From NCBI RefSeq assembly GCF_947492645.1, contig NZ_CANLMZ010000005.1, positions 1 to 64,000 of the forward strand: a DNA stretch of 64,000 nucleotides. Reading direction: 5' to 3'. Shown here one piece after another: positions 25,660-33,910 of the stretch (the first letter of the stretch is position 1; every line of letters begins with the position of its first letter). Both the position numbers and the translations under genes were made by a program. A model generated the notes under the pieces. The model searched no databases and was not told where the DNA came from. It saw nothing but the letters and a program-made list of their open reading frames with translations. The DNA is from an uncultured Pontibacter sp. (lineage in GTDB: Bacteria > Bacteroidota > Bacteroidia > Cytophagales > Hymenobacteraceae).

Positions 25660-26844
25660 ATGCAAGTAAAGGAAGTATATATTATTTCGGCGGTTCGTAC
25701 GCCAATCGGCAGCTTTGGTGGCGCTTTGTCCAGCCTTACTGCTACACAACTAGGTGCTGCTGCTATCAAAGGCGCGTTAGAAAAAGCCGGCGTAGACAAA
25801 AACCTGGTTCAGGAAGTAATCATGGGTAACGTGATCTCTGCTAACGTGGGCCAAGCCCCTGCACGCCAGGCAGCTATTTTTGCCGGCCTTGGCCATGAGG
25901 TAGAGTGTACTACCATTAATAAAGTATGTGCCTCTGGCTCTAAAGCGGTTATGTTTGCAGCACAGGCTATCATGCTGGGCCACAAAGATGTAATCGTGGC
26001 TGGTGGCATGGAAAGTATGAGCAACGTGCCTTTCTACCTGGATAAAGCCCGTTTCGGAGCTAAATTAGGCCATGGCCAGATGATTGACGGTTTGTTGAAA
26101 GACGGCCTGTGGGATGTGTACAACGACTTCCATATGGGTAGCGCAGCTGAGAATACTGCCCGCGAAATGAAAATCACCCGCGAAATGCAGGATGAGTACG
26201 CGATCAGCTCTTACAAAAAAGTGGCTGAGGCAGCAGAAGCAGGTTATTTAAAAGATGAAATCATACCTGTTGAGATTCCGCAGCGAGGCAAAGACCCGAT
26301 TATTGTTTCAGAAGATGAAGAATACAAGAAAGTAAGCTTCGATAAAATACCAGGCCTGCGCCCGGTGTTTGACAAAGCTGGAACAGTAACTGCTGCCAAT
26401 GCCTCTACGCTTAACGACGGTGCTGCTGCACTTGTATTAATGAGCAAAGAAAAAGCAGAGGAACTTGGTGTGAAGCCAATCGCAAAAATCCGTGGCTTTG
26501 CTGATGCGGAGCAGGACCCAATCTGGTTTACTACCACACCTTCCCTGGCAATTCCGAAGGCGCTTAAAAATGCCGGTGTTACGCCAGAAGAAGTTGATTT
26601 CTATGAGATCAACGAGGCATTTTCCGTAGTATCTATCGCTAACAACCAGAAACTTGGTTTAGAGGGCGGCAATGTAAACGTGTATGGCGGTGCTGTTTCG
26701 CTTGGTCACCCACTAGGGGCTTCTGGTGCGCGTATATTGGTTACGCTTTGCAACGTGCTGGATAAAAAAGGCGGTAAGATTGGTGTAACTGGTATCTGCA
26801 ATGGCGGTGGCGGTGCTTCTTCCATTGTGATCGAGAAAGTATAA
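25660..26844 (+). CDS. Acetyl-CoA C-acetyltransferase (thiolase)
   Basis: A 394-residue thiolase. The nucleophilic Cys90 lies in NKVCASGSKAVM; GHPLGASGARI carries the active-site His, and GVTGICNGGGGASS the second Cys. NEAF is also present. The length and motifs fit biosynthetic or degradative acetyl-CoA acetyltransferases (AtoB/PhaA/FadA branch), which condense or split acetoacetyl-CoA. No beta-oxidation partner is adjacent, so the direction is uncertain. It is monocistronic, ending in a strong terminator. Confidence 0.93.
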   Translation: MQVKEVYIISAVRTPIGSFGGALSSLTATQLGAAAIKGALEKAGVDKNLVQEVIMGNVISANVGQAPARQAAIFAGLGHEVECTTINKVCASGSKAVMFAAQAIMLGHKDVIVAGGMESMSNVPFYLDKARFGAKLGHGQMIDGLLKDGLWDVYNDFHMGSAAENTAREMKITREMQDEYAISSYKKVAEAAEAGYLKDEIIPVEIPQRGKDPIIVSEDEEYKKVSFDKIPGLRPVFDKAGTVTAANASTLNDGAAALVLMSKEKAEELGVKPIAKIRGFADAEQDPIWFTTTPSLAIPKALKNAGVTPEEVDFYEINEAFSVVSIANNQKLGLEGGNVNVYGGAVSLGHPLGASGARILVTLCNVLDKKGGKIGVTGICNGGGGASSIVIEKV

Positions 26845-26870
26845 TTTGCCCTAAGGCATACATTTTGCAG

Positions 26871-26905
26871 GAAGCCTTACGTTAACTCGTAAGGCTTCTT
26901 TTTTT
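26871..26905 (+). terminator. Terminator after the thiolase
   Basis: GAAGCCTTACG and CGTAAGGCTTC form an 11-pair stem with a 6-base loop, followed by a run of seven or more T. Confidence 0.88.
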
Positions 26906-26969
26906 ATACCTATGCCTGCACATTAAACTGTTTTCCATAGTTTTGGTGTTTACCTATACTAAAGAGCGC

Positions 26970-27503
26970 ATGTCGTTAGAAACTGAGTTAGCTAAATTCT
27001 GGGATTGGGCAGGTATGACTCCCGATACTTATACTGAAAGCAGAGGTTTAGGAGAATGGGAAATTGACTATCCCAACTGGGAAGACCTTTATAAGGCGGC
27101 CAATGAAGCGCTTACGCTTCTGAACAAAGAATTTAATCACGACCTGGCCCAGTTGCTTGTTTATGCGCTTGCCATTGATAACGAATCGGGGACGATACTT
27201 GAGAAAGTAGATGAAAAGCTCGATTCTAAATTGCGGTTTGTTAAAAAGGCAATCAATTCGGATCAGCCGCAGGCAAGATGGCAAGTAGCCGAACTACTGG
27301 GAAATACAGAAGTGGAAGATCGGGAAAAATTGCTTATCAACCTGATAAACCGCGACAAAGACAAGTATGTGAAAAGAAGGGCGCTGTTAAGCCTGAGCAA
27401 AATTAATGCCCCCAAAGCAGTTGAGTTCGCTAAAAGTTATTTAAAAGACTCGGATCCTTTTTTAAGACTTGTCTCAAAACAGATTATTAATCCGAAAGTA
27501 TAA
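26970..27503 (+). CDS. HEAT-like repeat protein, hypothetical
   Basis: A 177-residue soluble protein from ATG 26970 (MSLETELAKFWDWAG). The frame is open nine codons further upstream from 26943, without a better start. The C-terminal half has helical repeats of HEAT type: ARWQVAELLGNT, YVKRRALLSLSKI, FLRLVSKQII. Such repeats mediate protein contacts; no catalytic motif is seen. It lies 33 bases before the MORN-repeat gene. Confidence 0.68.
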   Translation: MSLETELAKFWDWAGMTPDTYTESRGLGEWEIDYPNWEDLYKAANEALTLLNKEFNHDLAQLLVYALAIDNESGTILEKVDEKLDSKLRFVKKAINSDQPQARWQVAELLGNTEVEDREKLLINLINRDKDKYVKRRALLSLSKINAPKAVEFAKSYLKDSDPFLRLVSKQIINPKV

Positions 27504-27536
27504 ATTTAAACTTTCTTCATTAAACAGTTCATCACC

Positions 27537-28859
27537 ATGTATAGGTTACTTTCTTTAGTTGTGGCACTTTGTTTTGCCCAAAGTATGGCAAGTGCACAAA
27601 CGAAAGTTATCACTTACCACCCACAGAACCAGGGTGCCGTGAAGGAAGTATACAGCATGCTCCTCCCCGACTCTACCATTGTTGGGTACTACAACCGCTA
27701 CTATGTGGGCGGCGAAAAAGAAGCCGTTGTTAAATTTGTGGAAGGCAAAAAAGACAGCATCTATACAGAATACTACCCAAGCGGCCAGGTAAAATTGCAG
27801 GTTAATTATGTAAATGGCGTGATGCAGGGCCCCTTTAAAGCCTATCACCCCAACGGAAAGCTGCTGCAGGAAGGCACGTACGAAAACAACCAGCAGACGG
27901 GTACTTTTAAAACTTACAACCCGGATGGCACCACCAAGAAAGAAACAGCGTTTGTAAAAGGCTTTCCGGAGGGCCCTGTACGAGAGTATTATTCTGATGG
28001 CACCCTAAGGTCTGAAATCTCTTATAAGGACAGCCAGCAAAACGGACCCGCTAAAACATACTTCCCTAACGGTAAATTAGAGACAGAGGCAGGTTACCGC
28101 AACGGCATGATAGAGGGCTCTTACAAAACATACTTTGATAACGGGCAGCTGCAAACCGAGGTAATGAACGAGGCTGGCCAGAAGAACGGCAGCTTTAAAA
28201 GTTATTACCGCAACGGCCAGCTAAGCACCGAAGGTGGCTTTTTAGCGGGCAAGATGCATGGCCCCGCAAAATCATACTACGAGAGCGGTAAACTACGCAG
28301 TAGCATCACCTACAAAAATGGCAATGTTAATGGCACAGGCCAGTACTTTTACGAAGATGGCAAGCTAAAAGAAGAAGTGATCGGAAGCGGCAACGGCGAT
28401 GATCTCAAAACTATAACATATTACCCATCGGGCAACCTGCAGGCCGAGGAGCAGACCAAAGAGAAGAAAAAGCATGGCAACTGGAAAACGTATTACGACG
28501 CCCCAGGCAAGCCTGTTCATGTTTCGGAAAGCTACAAAGCCGATAAGCGCGAAGGCGAAAAACTGGTATACCACGAAAACGGACAAGTAAAGGAGAAGTA
28601 TAAGTATGAGAGCGGAAAAATTATTGGCCTTAGCTACGAATACTATCCTTCCGGCAAGTTAAAGTCAGAAACGAACCACAAAGACGGCTTGCGCTTTGGC
28701 GCCTACAAACAATATTTTGAGGATGGCAAAACTGAAGTGCTAGGGCAATTCAGAAACAATCGCGAAACCGGTACCTGGAAATACCATAACCCGGAAGGCA
28801 AAGTGATCAAAACGCGTGTTTACCGCAACGGCCAGGTACTGGAAGAAAAAGCGAAATAA
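27537..28859 (+). CDS. Exported MORN-type repeat protein
   Basis: A 440-residue protein. A signal peptide (LLSLVVALCFAQSMASA) is followed by about 15 tandem units of 23-25 residues with the pattern YYPSGxLxxExxYxNGxxxGxxK. These are the MORN-variant repeats often annotated YwqK-family. They fill nearly the whole protein, giving an extended beta structure in the periplasm or at the surface. The YwqK antitoxin label is a family name only, as no toxin gene is adjacent. Function unknown. Confidence 0.85.
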   Translation: MYRLLSLVVALCFAQSMASAQTKVITYHPQNQGAVKEVYSMLLPDSTIVGYYNRYYVGGEKEAVVKFVEGKKDSIYTEYYPSGQVKLQVNYVNGVMQGPFKAYHPNGKLLQEGTYENNQQTGTFKTYNPDGTTKKETAFVKGFPEGPVREYYSDGTLRSEISYKDSQQNGPAKTYFPNGKLETEAGYRNGMIEGSYKTYFDNGQLQTEVMNEAGQKNGSFKSYYRNGQLSTEGGFLAGKMHGPAKSYYESGKLRSSITYKNGNVNGTGQYFYEDGKLKEEVIGSGNGDDLKTITYYPSGNLQAEEQTKEKKKHGNWKTYYDAPGKPVHVSESYKADKREGEKLVYHENGQVKEKYKYESGKIIGLSYEYYPSGKLKSETNHKDGLRFGAYKQYFEDGKTEVLGQFRNNRETGTWKYHNPEGKVIKTRVYRNGQVLEEKAK

Positions 28860-28876
28860 AATAGTTTCTAGTTAAG

Positions 28877-28905
28877 GAGAGCACTCAGAGATGGGTGCTC
28901 TTTCT
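28877..28905 (+). terminator. Probable terminator after the MORN gene
   Basis: AGAGCAC (28878-28884) pairs with GTGCTCT (28895-28901), followed by a short T-rich tail. Confidence 0.6.
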
Positions 28906-29088
28906 GTTTAAAGGCCTTACAGAGGTATTGCTGCAAAGTGCGGCGTTTCTCTTTGGATAGGAAGTATGCCACCAGCTACTGCTCATTAACCTGTAATATT
29001 ATCAGTATTAAACAAACCTGTTTAAGGCCCAGGATCAAGCAGTATAGACTTGGAGGACTTTAAACTAGTATAAAAGATCCCGCGCCGG

Positions 29089-29856
29089 TTAAGTATTCCC
29101 TTTTTGGTGCACGAGCAACAGGCTCGGCTTAAGTCCTGCCAAATACTGCAGCAACGTGTAAATAAAAAGTATAACAGCAGCCATTTCCAGAAACTCTTCC
29201 AAAGTATACATCACCCTGTTGTAAATGTGGTCTATACCATACTGCTTGTACAGGTAACCCTCTACAAACTCCAGGCCTAAAGCACCCAGCACGAACATAC
29301 TGCCCGAGGCCACAAATAAGTTGCGTGTTAGAGGAGGCAGCGATAACACCCATTTCAAGAAAAAGCCAGCTACTGCTATCACGACTACTGAATAAGGCAC
29401 AACCCAGGCCCAATGCAGCAATCCATTCAAATCAGAAGTTAACCTGGGCCTTACGAACTCTGCTATATGCTCGTGCAACTGCACGCTTTCGTCGATAGCC
29501 ATGAACACGAAAATAAAAGACAAGAACAGCCAGTACCTTTTCCCGTTGGCCAACTCCCGGTTGCTGCTAACACAGTAAATAAGGTAAAGTAAGCCAGCAG
29601 CTGCAAGTAAATTAACCGAGGAGAAAAAAGCAGGCACATTCTCCTCTCCATTAAAGTCGAAGTACCTTACAAGTATGCGCGTAGGGCGCGACTCATCCCC
29701 GAGTATACTTTCCAGCACCACCCCCATGCTATGCAGACAAAGCAACAGCAGCATAATCAGAGATAACTTCTTAGCCACACCTGGCGCGGATAGTATGATG
29801 CCTTTTTCTTTAGGAGTTACATTAGCCGGGGGAGTAACGGTAAACGTATGCTTCAT
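29089..29856 (-). CDS. Polytopic membrane protein of unknown function
   Basis: A 255-residue protein with about six hydrophobic segments: LSLIMLLLLCLHSMGVVLES, VNLLAAAGLLYLIYCVS, WLFLSFIFVFMAIDES, WVVPYSVVVIAVAGFFLK, LFVASGSMFVLGALGLEFVEG, AAVILFIYTLLQYLAGL. Acidic and His residues cluster at membrane borders (MAIDESVQLHEHIAEF, LEFVEGYLYKQYGIDHIYN, YTLEEFLEMA), resembling metal-site helices in a four- or six-helix bundle. I cannot name a family. It is divergent from bioB. Confidence 0.72.
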   Translation of the reverse strand: MKHTFTVTPPANVTPKEKGIILSAPGVAKKLSLIMLLLLCLHSMGVVLESILGDESRPTRILVRYFDFNGEENVPAFFSSVNLLAAAGLLYLIYCVSSNRELANGKRYWLFLSFIFVFMAIDESVQLHEHIAEFVRPRLTSDLNGLLHWAWVVPYSVVVIAVAGFFLKWVLSLPPLTRNLFVASGSMFVLGALGLEFVEGYLYKQYGIDHIYNRVMYTLEEFLEMAAVILFIYTLLQYLAGLKPSLLLVHQKGNT

Positions 29857-30002
29857 TCTTTAAAATTTACTTAACAGCAGTTATATAGCCTTTAGCGTAC
29901 TGATAAACTGCGTGTTCAGTTTCAAGCCTATAAAAAGATAAGTTTCTGAGCCGCTCTCTTGCAGATCCCCAACAAAATATTTTCAACAAATTAACAAATC
30001 TA

Positions 30003-30051
30003 TTTTCCACAGAAAACCTGCATAAACTGAATTACTTAAGTAATTATCCAC
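30003..30051. promoter_or_regulatory. Palindrome and DnaA-box-like sites ahead of bioB
   Basis: AATTACTTAAGTAATT (30030-30045) is a perfect 16-base palindrome. TTTTCCACA and TTATCCACG, each eight of nine to the DnaA box, flank it in the same orientation. It sits 80-120 bases upstream of bioB, so a regulator site is more likely than an origin. A -7-like TACCTTCG lies at 30097-30104, 20 bases before the start. Confidence 0.35.
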
Positions 30052-30124
30052 GGAAGTTGCCCATATTTTTGATTTTTATTTCCTAAATCTTCAAATTACC
30101 TTCGTAACCCTAACTACGGATACC

Positions 30125-31126
30125 ATGATGCAAAACGAACAAAACACAGGCATTCGCACAGACTGGAGTCTGGAAGAGATAAAGGCAATTTATTATAAGC
30201 CCGTACTCGAGCTTATTGTAGAGGCAGCTAACGTGCACAAGCTGTACCAGGCTACCGGTGAGGTGCAGGTTTGTACTTTGCTTTCAGTTAAAACAGGTGG
30301 TTGCCCTGAAGATTGTTCGTATTGCCCACAGGCAGCGCGTTTCCATACGGGTGTTGATGTGCACAAGCTACTGAGCCAAGAGCAGGTGTTAACTGCCGCT
30401 CAGCGTGCCAAAGATGGTGGCTCTACCCGTTTCTGTATGGGTGCCGCCTGGCGCGAAGTGCGCGACAACCGCGACTTCGACAAGGTGCTGGACATGGTGA
30501 AGGGCGTAAACGAAATGGGCCTGGAAGTATGCTGCACGCTGGGCATGGTAAACGAGTACCAGGCTGAGAAGCTGAAAGAAGCCGGCTTGTACGCCTATAA
30601 CCACAACCTGGACACCTCCGAAGAAAACTACAGCAACATCATCACCACCCGTACATACGACGACCGACTAGATACGATTGAGAACGTGCGTAAGGCAGGT
30701 ATATCAGTTTGCTCTGGGGGCATTATCGGTTTAGGCGAGACTGACGAGGATCGTATTGGTATGCTGCATACTTTATCTACGCTGGTGCAGCACCCGGAGT
30801 CGGTTCCGGTAAATGCGCTGGTGCCGGTAAAAGGCACGCCACTAGAGAACCAGCCGTTGGTTACAGTCTGGGAGATGGTGCGCATGATCGCAACTGCTCG
30901 TATCCTGATGCCAAAAACAATGGTGCGTTTATCTGCTGGCCGTGAGCGCATGAGCGTAACAGACCAGGCACTTTGCTTTTTGGCTGGTGCAAACTCTATT
31001 TTTACAGGCGAAAAGCTGCTTACAACCCCTAACCCTGACTTTGATCAGGATAAAGCAATGTTTGAGCTGTTGGGCCTGTCTCCAAGAAAGTCTTTTAAAG
31101 AAGAAGAGCAGCACGTTTGCTCTTAA
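30125..31126 (+). CDS. bioB: Biotin synthase
   Basis: A 333-residue radical SAM enzyme. The 4Fe-4S motif [12 protein letters not shown] places Cys60, Cys64 and Cys67 in CxxxCxx[36 protein letters not shown] and RLSAGRE are BioB hallmarks, the last carrying the Arg of the 2Fe-2S sulfur-donor site. It inserts sulfur into dethiobiotin, the final step of biotin synthesis. ATG 30128 one codon in is an alternative start. It heads the biotin cluster; bioF follows after 108 bases. Confidence 0.97.
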   Translation: MMQNEQNTGIRTDWSLEEIKAIYYKPVLELIVEAANVHKLYQATGEVQVCTLLSVKTGGCPEDCSYCPQAARFHTGVDVHKLLSQEQVLTAAQRAKDGGSTRFCMGAAWREVRDNRDFDKVLDMVKGVNEMGLEVCCTLGMVNEYQAEKLKEAGLYAYNHNLDTSEENYSNIITTRTYDDRLDTIENVRKAGISVCSGGIIGLGETDEDRIGMLHTLSTLVQHPESVPVNALVPVKGTPLENQPLVTVWEMVRMIATARILMPKTMVRLSAGRERMSVTDQALCFLAGANSIFTGEKLLTTPNPDFDQDKAMFELLGLSPRKSFKEEEQHVCS

Positions 31127-31260
31127 GACAAAAGACTGTTTGACAAAAGACAAAGGAGTTTTAATGAGATTTTAGCTAATATGATGACAAGAGGTCTGCT
31201 ATCCTTTGTCAGATAATCCTTTGTCAAGTATAAAATGTCACGTAGTCCTTTATCAAATAA
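31127..31260 (+). repeat. Short iterated TCCTTTGTC / GACAAAAG words between bioB and bioF
   Basis: The spacer holds GACAAAAGAC and TGACAAAAGACAAAGGA, then two direct copies of ATCCTTTGTCA and a variant TCCTTTATCA that runs into the bioF coding start. The first set is the reverse complement of the second, so the RNA could fold into alternative hairpins just ahead of bioF. Function unknown. Confidence 0.45.
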
Positions 31261-32377
31261 ACTACAGCAAAAGCTGGCGGATAGGGCTGCGCAGGGGAAT
31301 CTGCGCCAGCTGAAAACTACCTCCGGCCTTGTAGACTTTTGCTCTAACGATTACCTCGGACTTGCTCGCTCTGAAGAGTTGCGGGCGCTCATCCATAAGT
31401 ACGAGGACAAGTATAAACACCTGCCAATGGGGGCAACTGGCTCCCGCTTACTATCTGGCAACCATACTTTATTTGAGGAACTGGAAGAGACGATAGCGCA
31501 GTACCACCACGGCGAAGCAGCTTTGCTGTTTAACTCCGGGTATGCGGCTAACGTCGGGCTTCTGTCTGCCCTGCCCCAGCGCGGCGACACCATTTTTTAT
31601 GATGATGCTATACACGCCTCTATCAAGGATGGGATGCGCCTGAGTTTTGCGAAAAGCTACAGCTTTAAGCATAATAACCTGGAGGACCTGAGGCGGAAGC
31701 TGCAACATGCAACAGGCACAGCTTACGTGGTGGTAGAATCTGTCTACTCTATGGATGGCGATAAGGCACCTTTAATGGAGCTGGCGCAGCTGTGCCACGA
31801 ACAAAATATAGCCTTGCTTGTTGACGAAGCCCATGCCGTGGGTTTGTATGGCTCCAAAGGCGAAGGATTAACTGTTGCCCTTGGTCTAGAGGATAAGGTT
31901 TTTGCACAGGTAATAACTTTCGGCAAAGCGATGGGTAGCCATGGCGCAGCTGTGGTAGGCCCTAAAGTGCTGCGCGATTACCTGGTAAACTTTAGTCGTG
32001 CCTTTATTTACACGACAGGTTTACCGACCCATGCACTTATAACGCTGCAATGCGCTTATAAATTGTTGCCTGAGTTGGAAAAAGCACGTCAGCATGTAAA
32101 AAAACTGGCAAGCTACCTGTTAGGGCAACTGAATAGTATAAAAGGCATCCGCTGCACCCCGGAAAAGAGTGTTATACTTTCTGTTTTCCTGGAAAGCGGC
32201 GATGTGGCAGCGCTGAAGGCGCTGGCTTTATACTTACAAACAAATGGTTTTGATGTACGCCCCGTACTCAGCCCCACCGTGCCGCAAGGCCAGGAGCGTT
32301 TACGGGTGATTGTGCACGCATATAATACGGAAGAAGAAATTGAGGGCCTCGTGAAGGCCATAGCCAAAGGAACATGA
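31235..32377 (+). CDS. bioF: 8-amino-7-oxononanoate synthase
   Basis: A 380-residue PLP enzyme of the alpha-oxoamine synthase family. FCSNDYLGLA opens it, GATGSRLLSGN is the acyl-CoA loop, VVVESVYSMDGD and LLVDEAHAVGLYG give the PLP Asp/His, and Lys231 in TFGKAMGSHGA is the Schiff-base lysine. It joins pimeloyl-ACP or -CoA with alanine, the first committed step of the biotin ring. Its last 4 bases overlap bioD. Confidence 0.94.
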   Translation: MSRSPLSNKLQQKLADRAAQGNLRQLKTTSGLVDFCSNDYLGLARSEELRALIHKYEDKYKHLPMGATGSRLLSGNHTLFEELEETIAQYHHGEAALLFNSGYAANVGLLSALPQRGDTIFYDDAIHASIKDGMRLSFAKSYSFKHNNLEDLRRKLQHATGTAYVVVESVYSMDGDKAPLMELAQLCHEQNIALLVDEAHAVGLYGSKGEGLTVALGLEDKVFAQVITFGKAMGSHGAAVVGPKVLRDYLVNFSRAFIYTTGLPTHALITLQCAYKLLPELEKARQHVKKLASYLLGQLNSIKGIRCTPEKSVILSVFLESGDVAALKALALYLQTNGFDVRPVLSPTVPQGQERLRVIVHAYNTEEEIEGLVKAIAKGT

Positions 32378-32988
32378 AACGTTATTTTGTAACAGGCATC
32401 GGAACGGATGTGGGCAAGACAGTTGCAGCCGCCATACTTACCGAGGCCCTGCAAGCCGATTACTGGAAACCTGTGCAGGCAGGTGGCCTGGATTTTACAG
32501 ACACGGATACTGTTATGAGTCTGGTGTCTAACCCTGCGTCTGTATTTCACCCGGAAGCTTACTGCCTCAAGATGGCTGCCTCCCCGCATCGTGCCGCTGC
32601 CGCCGAAGGCATCGAGATTGATGTGCACGGCATGAAGCTACCCGAAACCAGCAACAACCTGATCGTGGAAGGTGCCGGAGGTTTGATGGTACCTTTAAAC
32701 AAGCGTTACCTGGTACTTGACCTGGTACAGCAACTTGGCTTGGAGGTGGTACTGGTATCGCGTAACTACCTCGGGAGTATAAACCATACATTGCTCACAG
32801 CCGAGGTTTTGCGTTACCGTAAAATTCCGGTAGCAGGCATTATCTTTAACGGCGAGGAGAACCAAAGTTCAGAGGATTTCATCATCAAGTATACAGGCCT
32901 ACGCCGCCTGCCATCTATCCGCCAGGAAGCTGATTTTTGCAAGGATACCGTTGCTGAGTACGCTGAGCAGTTTAAAGGATATTTATAG
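32374..32988 (+). CDS. bioD: Dethiobiotin synthetase
   Basis: A 204-residue P-loop ATPase. FVTGIGTDVGKTV (residues 5-17) is the nucleotide site; YWKPVQAGG binds diaminopelargonic acid and CO2, and VEGAGGLMVPLN is the second BioD signature. It forms the ureido ring of dethiobiotin. Translation is coupled to bioF through an ATGA overlap. Confidence 0.93.
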   Translation: MKRYFVTGIGTDVGKTVAAAILTEALQADYWKPVQAGGLDFTDTDTVMSLVSNPASVFHPEAYCLKMAASPHRAAAAEGIEIDVHGMKLPETSNNLIVEGAGGLMVPLNKRYLVLDLVQQLGLEVVLVSRNYLGSINHTLLTAEVLRYRKIPVAGIIFNGEENQSSEDFIIKYTGLRRLPSIRQEADFCKDTVAEYAEQFKGYL

Positions 32989-33054
32989 TTTAAGCTTAAA
33001 GTATAGCCTATTGCGTAAACTTTACTAGCTGATTTATACTTACAGACTTTTTCA

Positions 33055-33136
33055 TGTCATTTCGACCTTCGGGAGAAATCTGGAGCGCTTCATAAACCCA
33101 CACTATTTCAGATTTCTCGCTTTGCTCGAAATGACA
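33055..33136. repeat. REP-like palindromic element (TGTCATTTCGA type)
   Basis: The left arm begins TGTCATTTCGACCTTCGGGA (33055-33081) and the right arm ends GCTCGAAATGACA (33110-33136). The arms match at 22 of 27 bases around a 28-base spacer. Intergenic palindromes with these ends are dispersed in many Bacteroidota genomes, and this looks like one copy, inside the biotin cluster between bioD and the HEAT-like gene. Confidence 0.75.
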
Positions 33137-33161
33137 TTTTGTTTTTAGCGTTAGATGATTC

Positions 33162-33737
33162 ATGACCAGAGATGATCTTTTAGCAGCCCTGTCTTCTACG
33201 ATGAAGAAAACCAAAGTGCAGGAACTTGCTGCGCTGGCAGGTGCTGATAAACTTCCGGTGCAAGAGCTACTGGACCTTTGCTTCTTACATAAGCAACCTG
33301 CTATCGCCTTCAGAGCGGCATGGGTGTTAGAGCATATTGAAGTATACTTTCCTGAACTTTTCCTGCCTATACTTCCAACGTTTCTTAAAAGGCTGGCAGA
33401 GCAGAGCAATTACAGCTGCCAGCGCCACTTCACCAAAATACTTATGCACCTAAGCAGCCTTAAGGCAAGTATGGCTTATAAAGATGCTTTTGCAGCACTA
33501 GCAGACCATGAGCAAGTGGTAGAGGTGATTTTTGATTGGCTTATCAATCCAGCTACTCCTGTGGCTGTAAGAGTAAACTGCCTGGAGGTGCTTTTTAACT
33601 TATCTACAAAATTTAACTGGCTTAAAACGGAATTACTGGCACAAACAGAATATTACCTGCGCGATGGCTCTCCGGCCATGCAAAGCAGAGGCCGAAAGCT
33701 TGTACAACAGCTACAAAAGCAGGCGCGCCAAGTATAA
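33162..33737 (+). CDS. HEAT-like helical repeat protein, hypothetical
   Basis: A 191-residue soluble helical protein. Repeats such as AIAFRAAWVLEHIEVYF, CQRHFTKILMHLSSL and AVRVNCLEVLFNLSTKF are HEAT/armadillo-like. There is no catalytic motif or signal peptide. It sits between bioD and bioA, though biotin synthesis has no known need for such a protein; it may be a passenger or scaffold. It is unrelated in sequence to the HEAT-like protein at 26970. Confidence 0.7.
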   Translation: MTRDDLLAALSSTMKKTKVQELAALAGADKLPVQELLDLCFLHKQPAIAFRAAWVLEHIEVYFPELFLPILPTFLKRLAEQSNYSCQRHFTKILMHLSSLKASMAYKDAFAALADHEQVVEVIFDWLINPATPVAVRVNCLEVLFNLSTKFNWLKTELLAQTEYYLRDGSPAMQSRGRKLVQQLQKQARQV

Positions 33738-33910
33738 ATTTTCTCCAGCACCACTATTCTACACTTCAGAAAAAGGTCTTCTGAAGTATATGCCTTACCT
33801 TTGCCCCTGTATTTATACTTTAAAAGTATAACTGAAACGCTGCAAAAGCGTGCTTCAGCAAGCATGACCAAAGTATAAATCCAGGCATCTTAAATCAAAG
33901 ACTTATAGGC

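Noticed and set aside
27537..28859. YwqK antitoxin of a toxin-antitoxin pair
   Set aside because: It is a signal-peptide protein of 15 repeats with no toxin gene beside it; the family name does not carry the function.
30003..30051. Replication origin from DnaA-box-like sites
   Set aside because: Only two imperfect boxes, no dnaA, dnaN or AT-rich unwinding cluster; left as a regulatory candidate.
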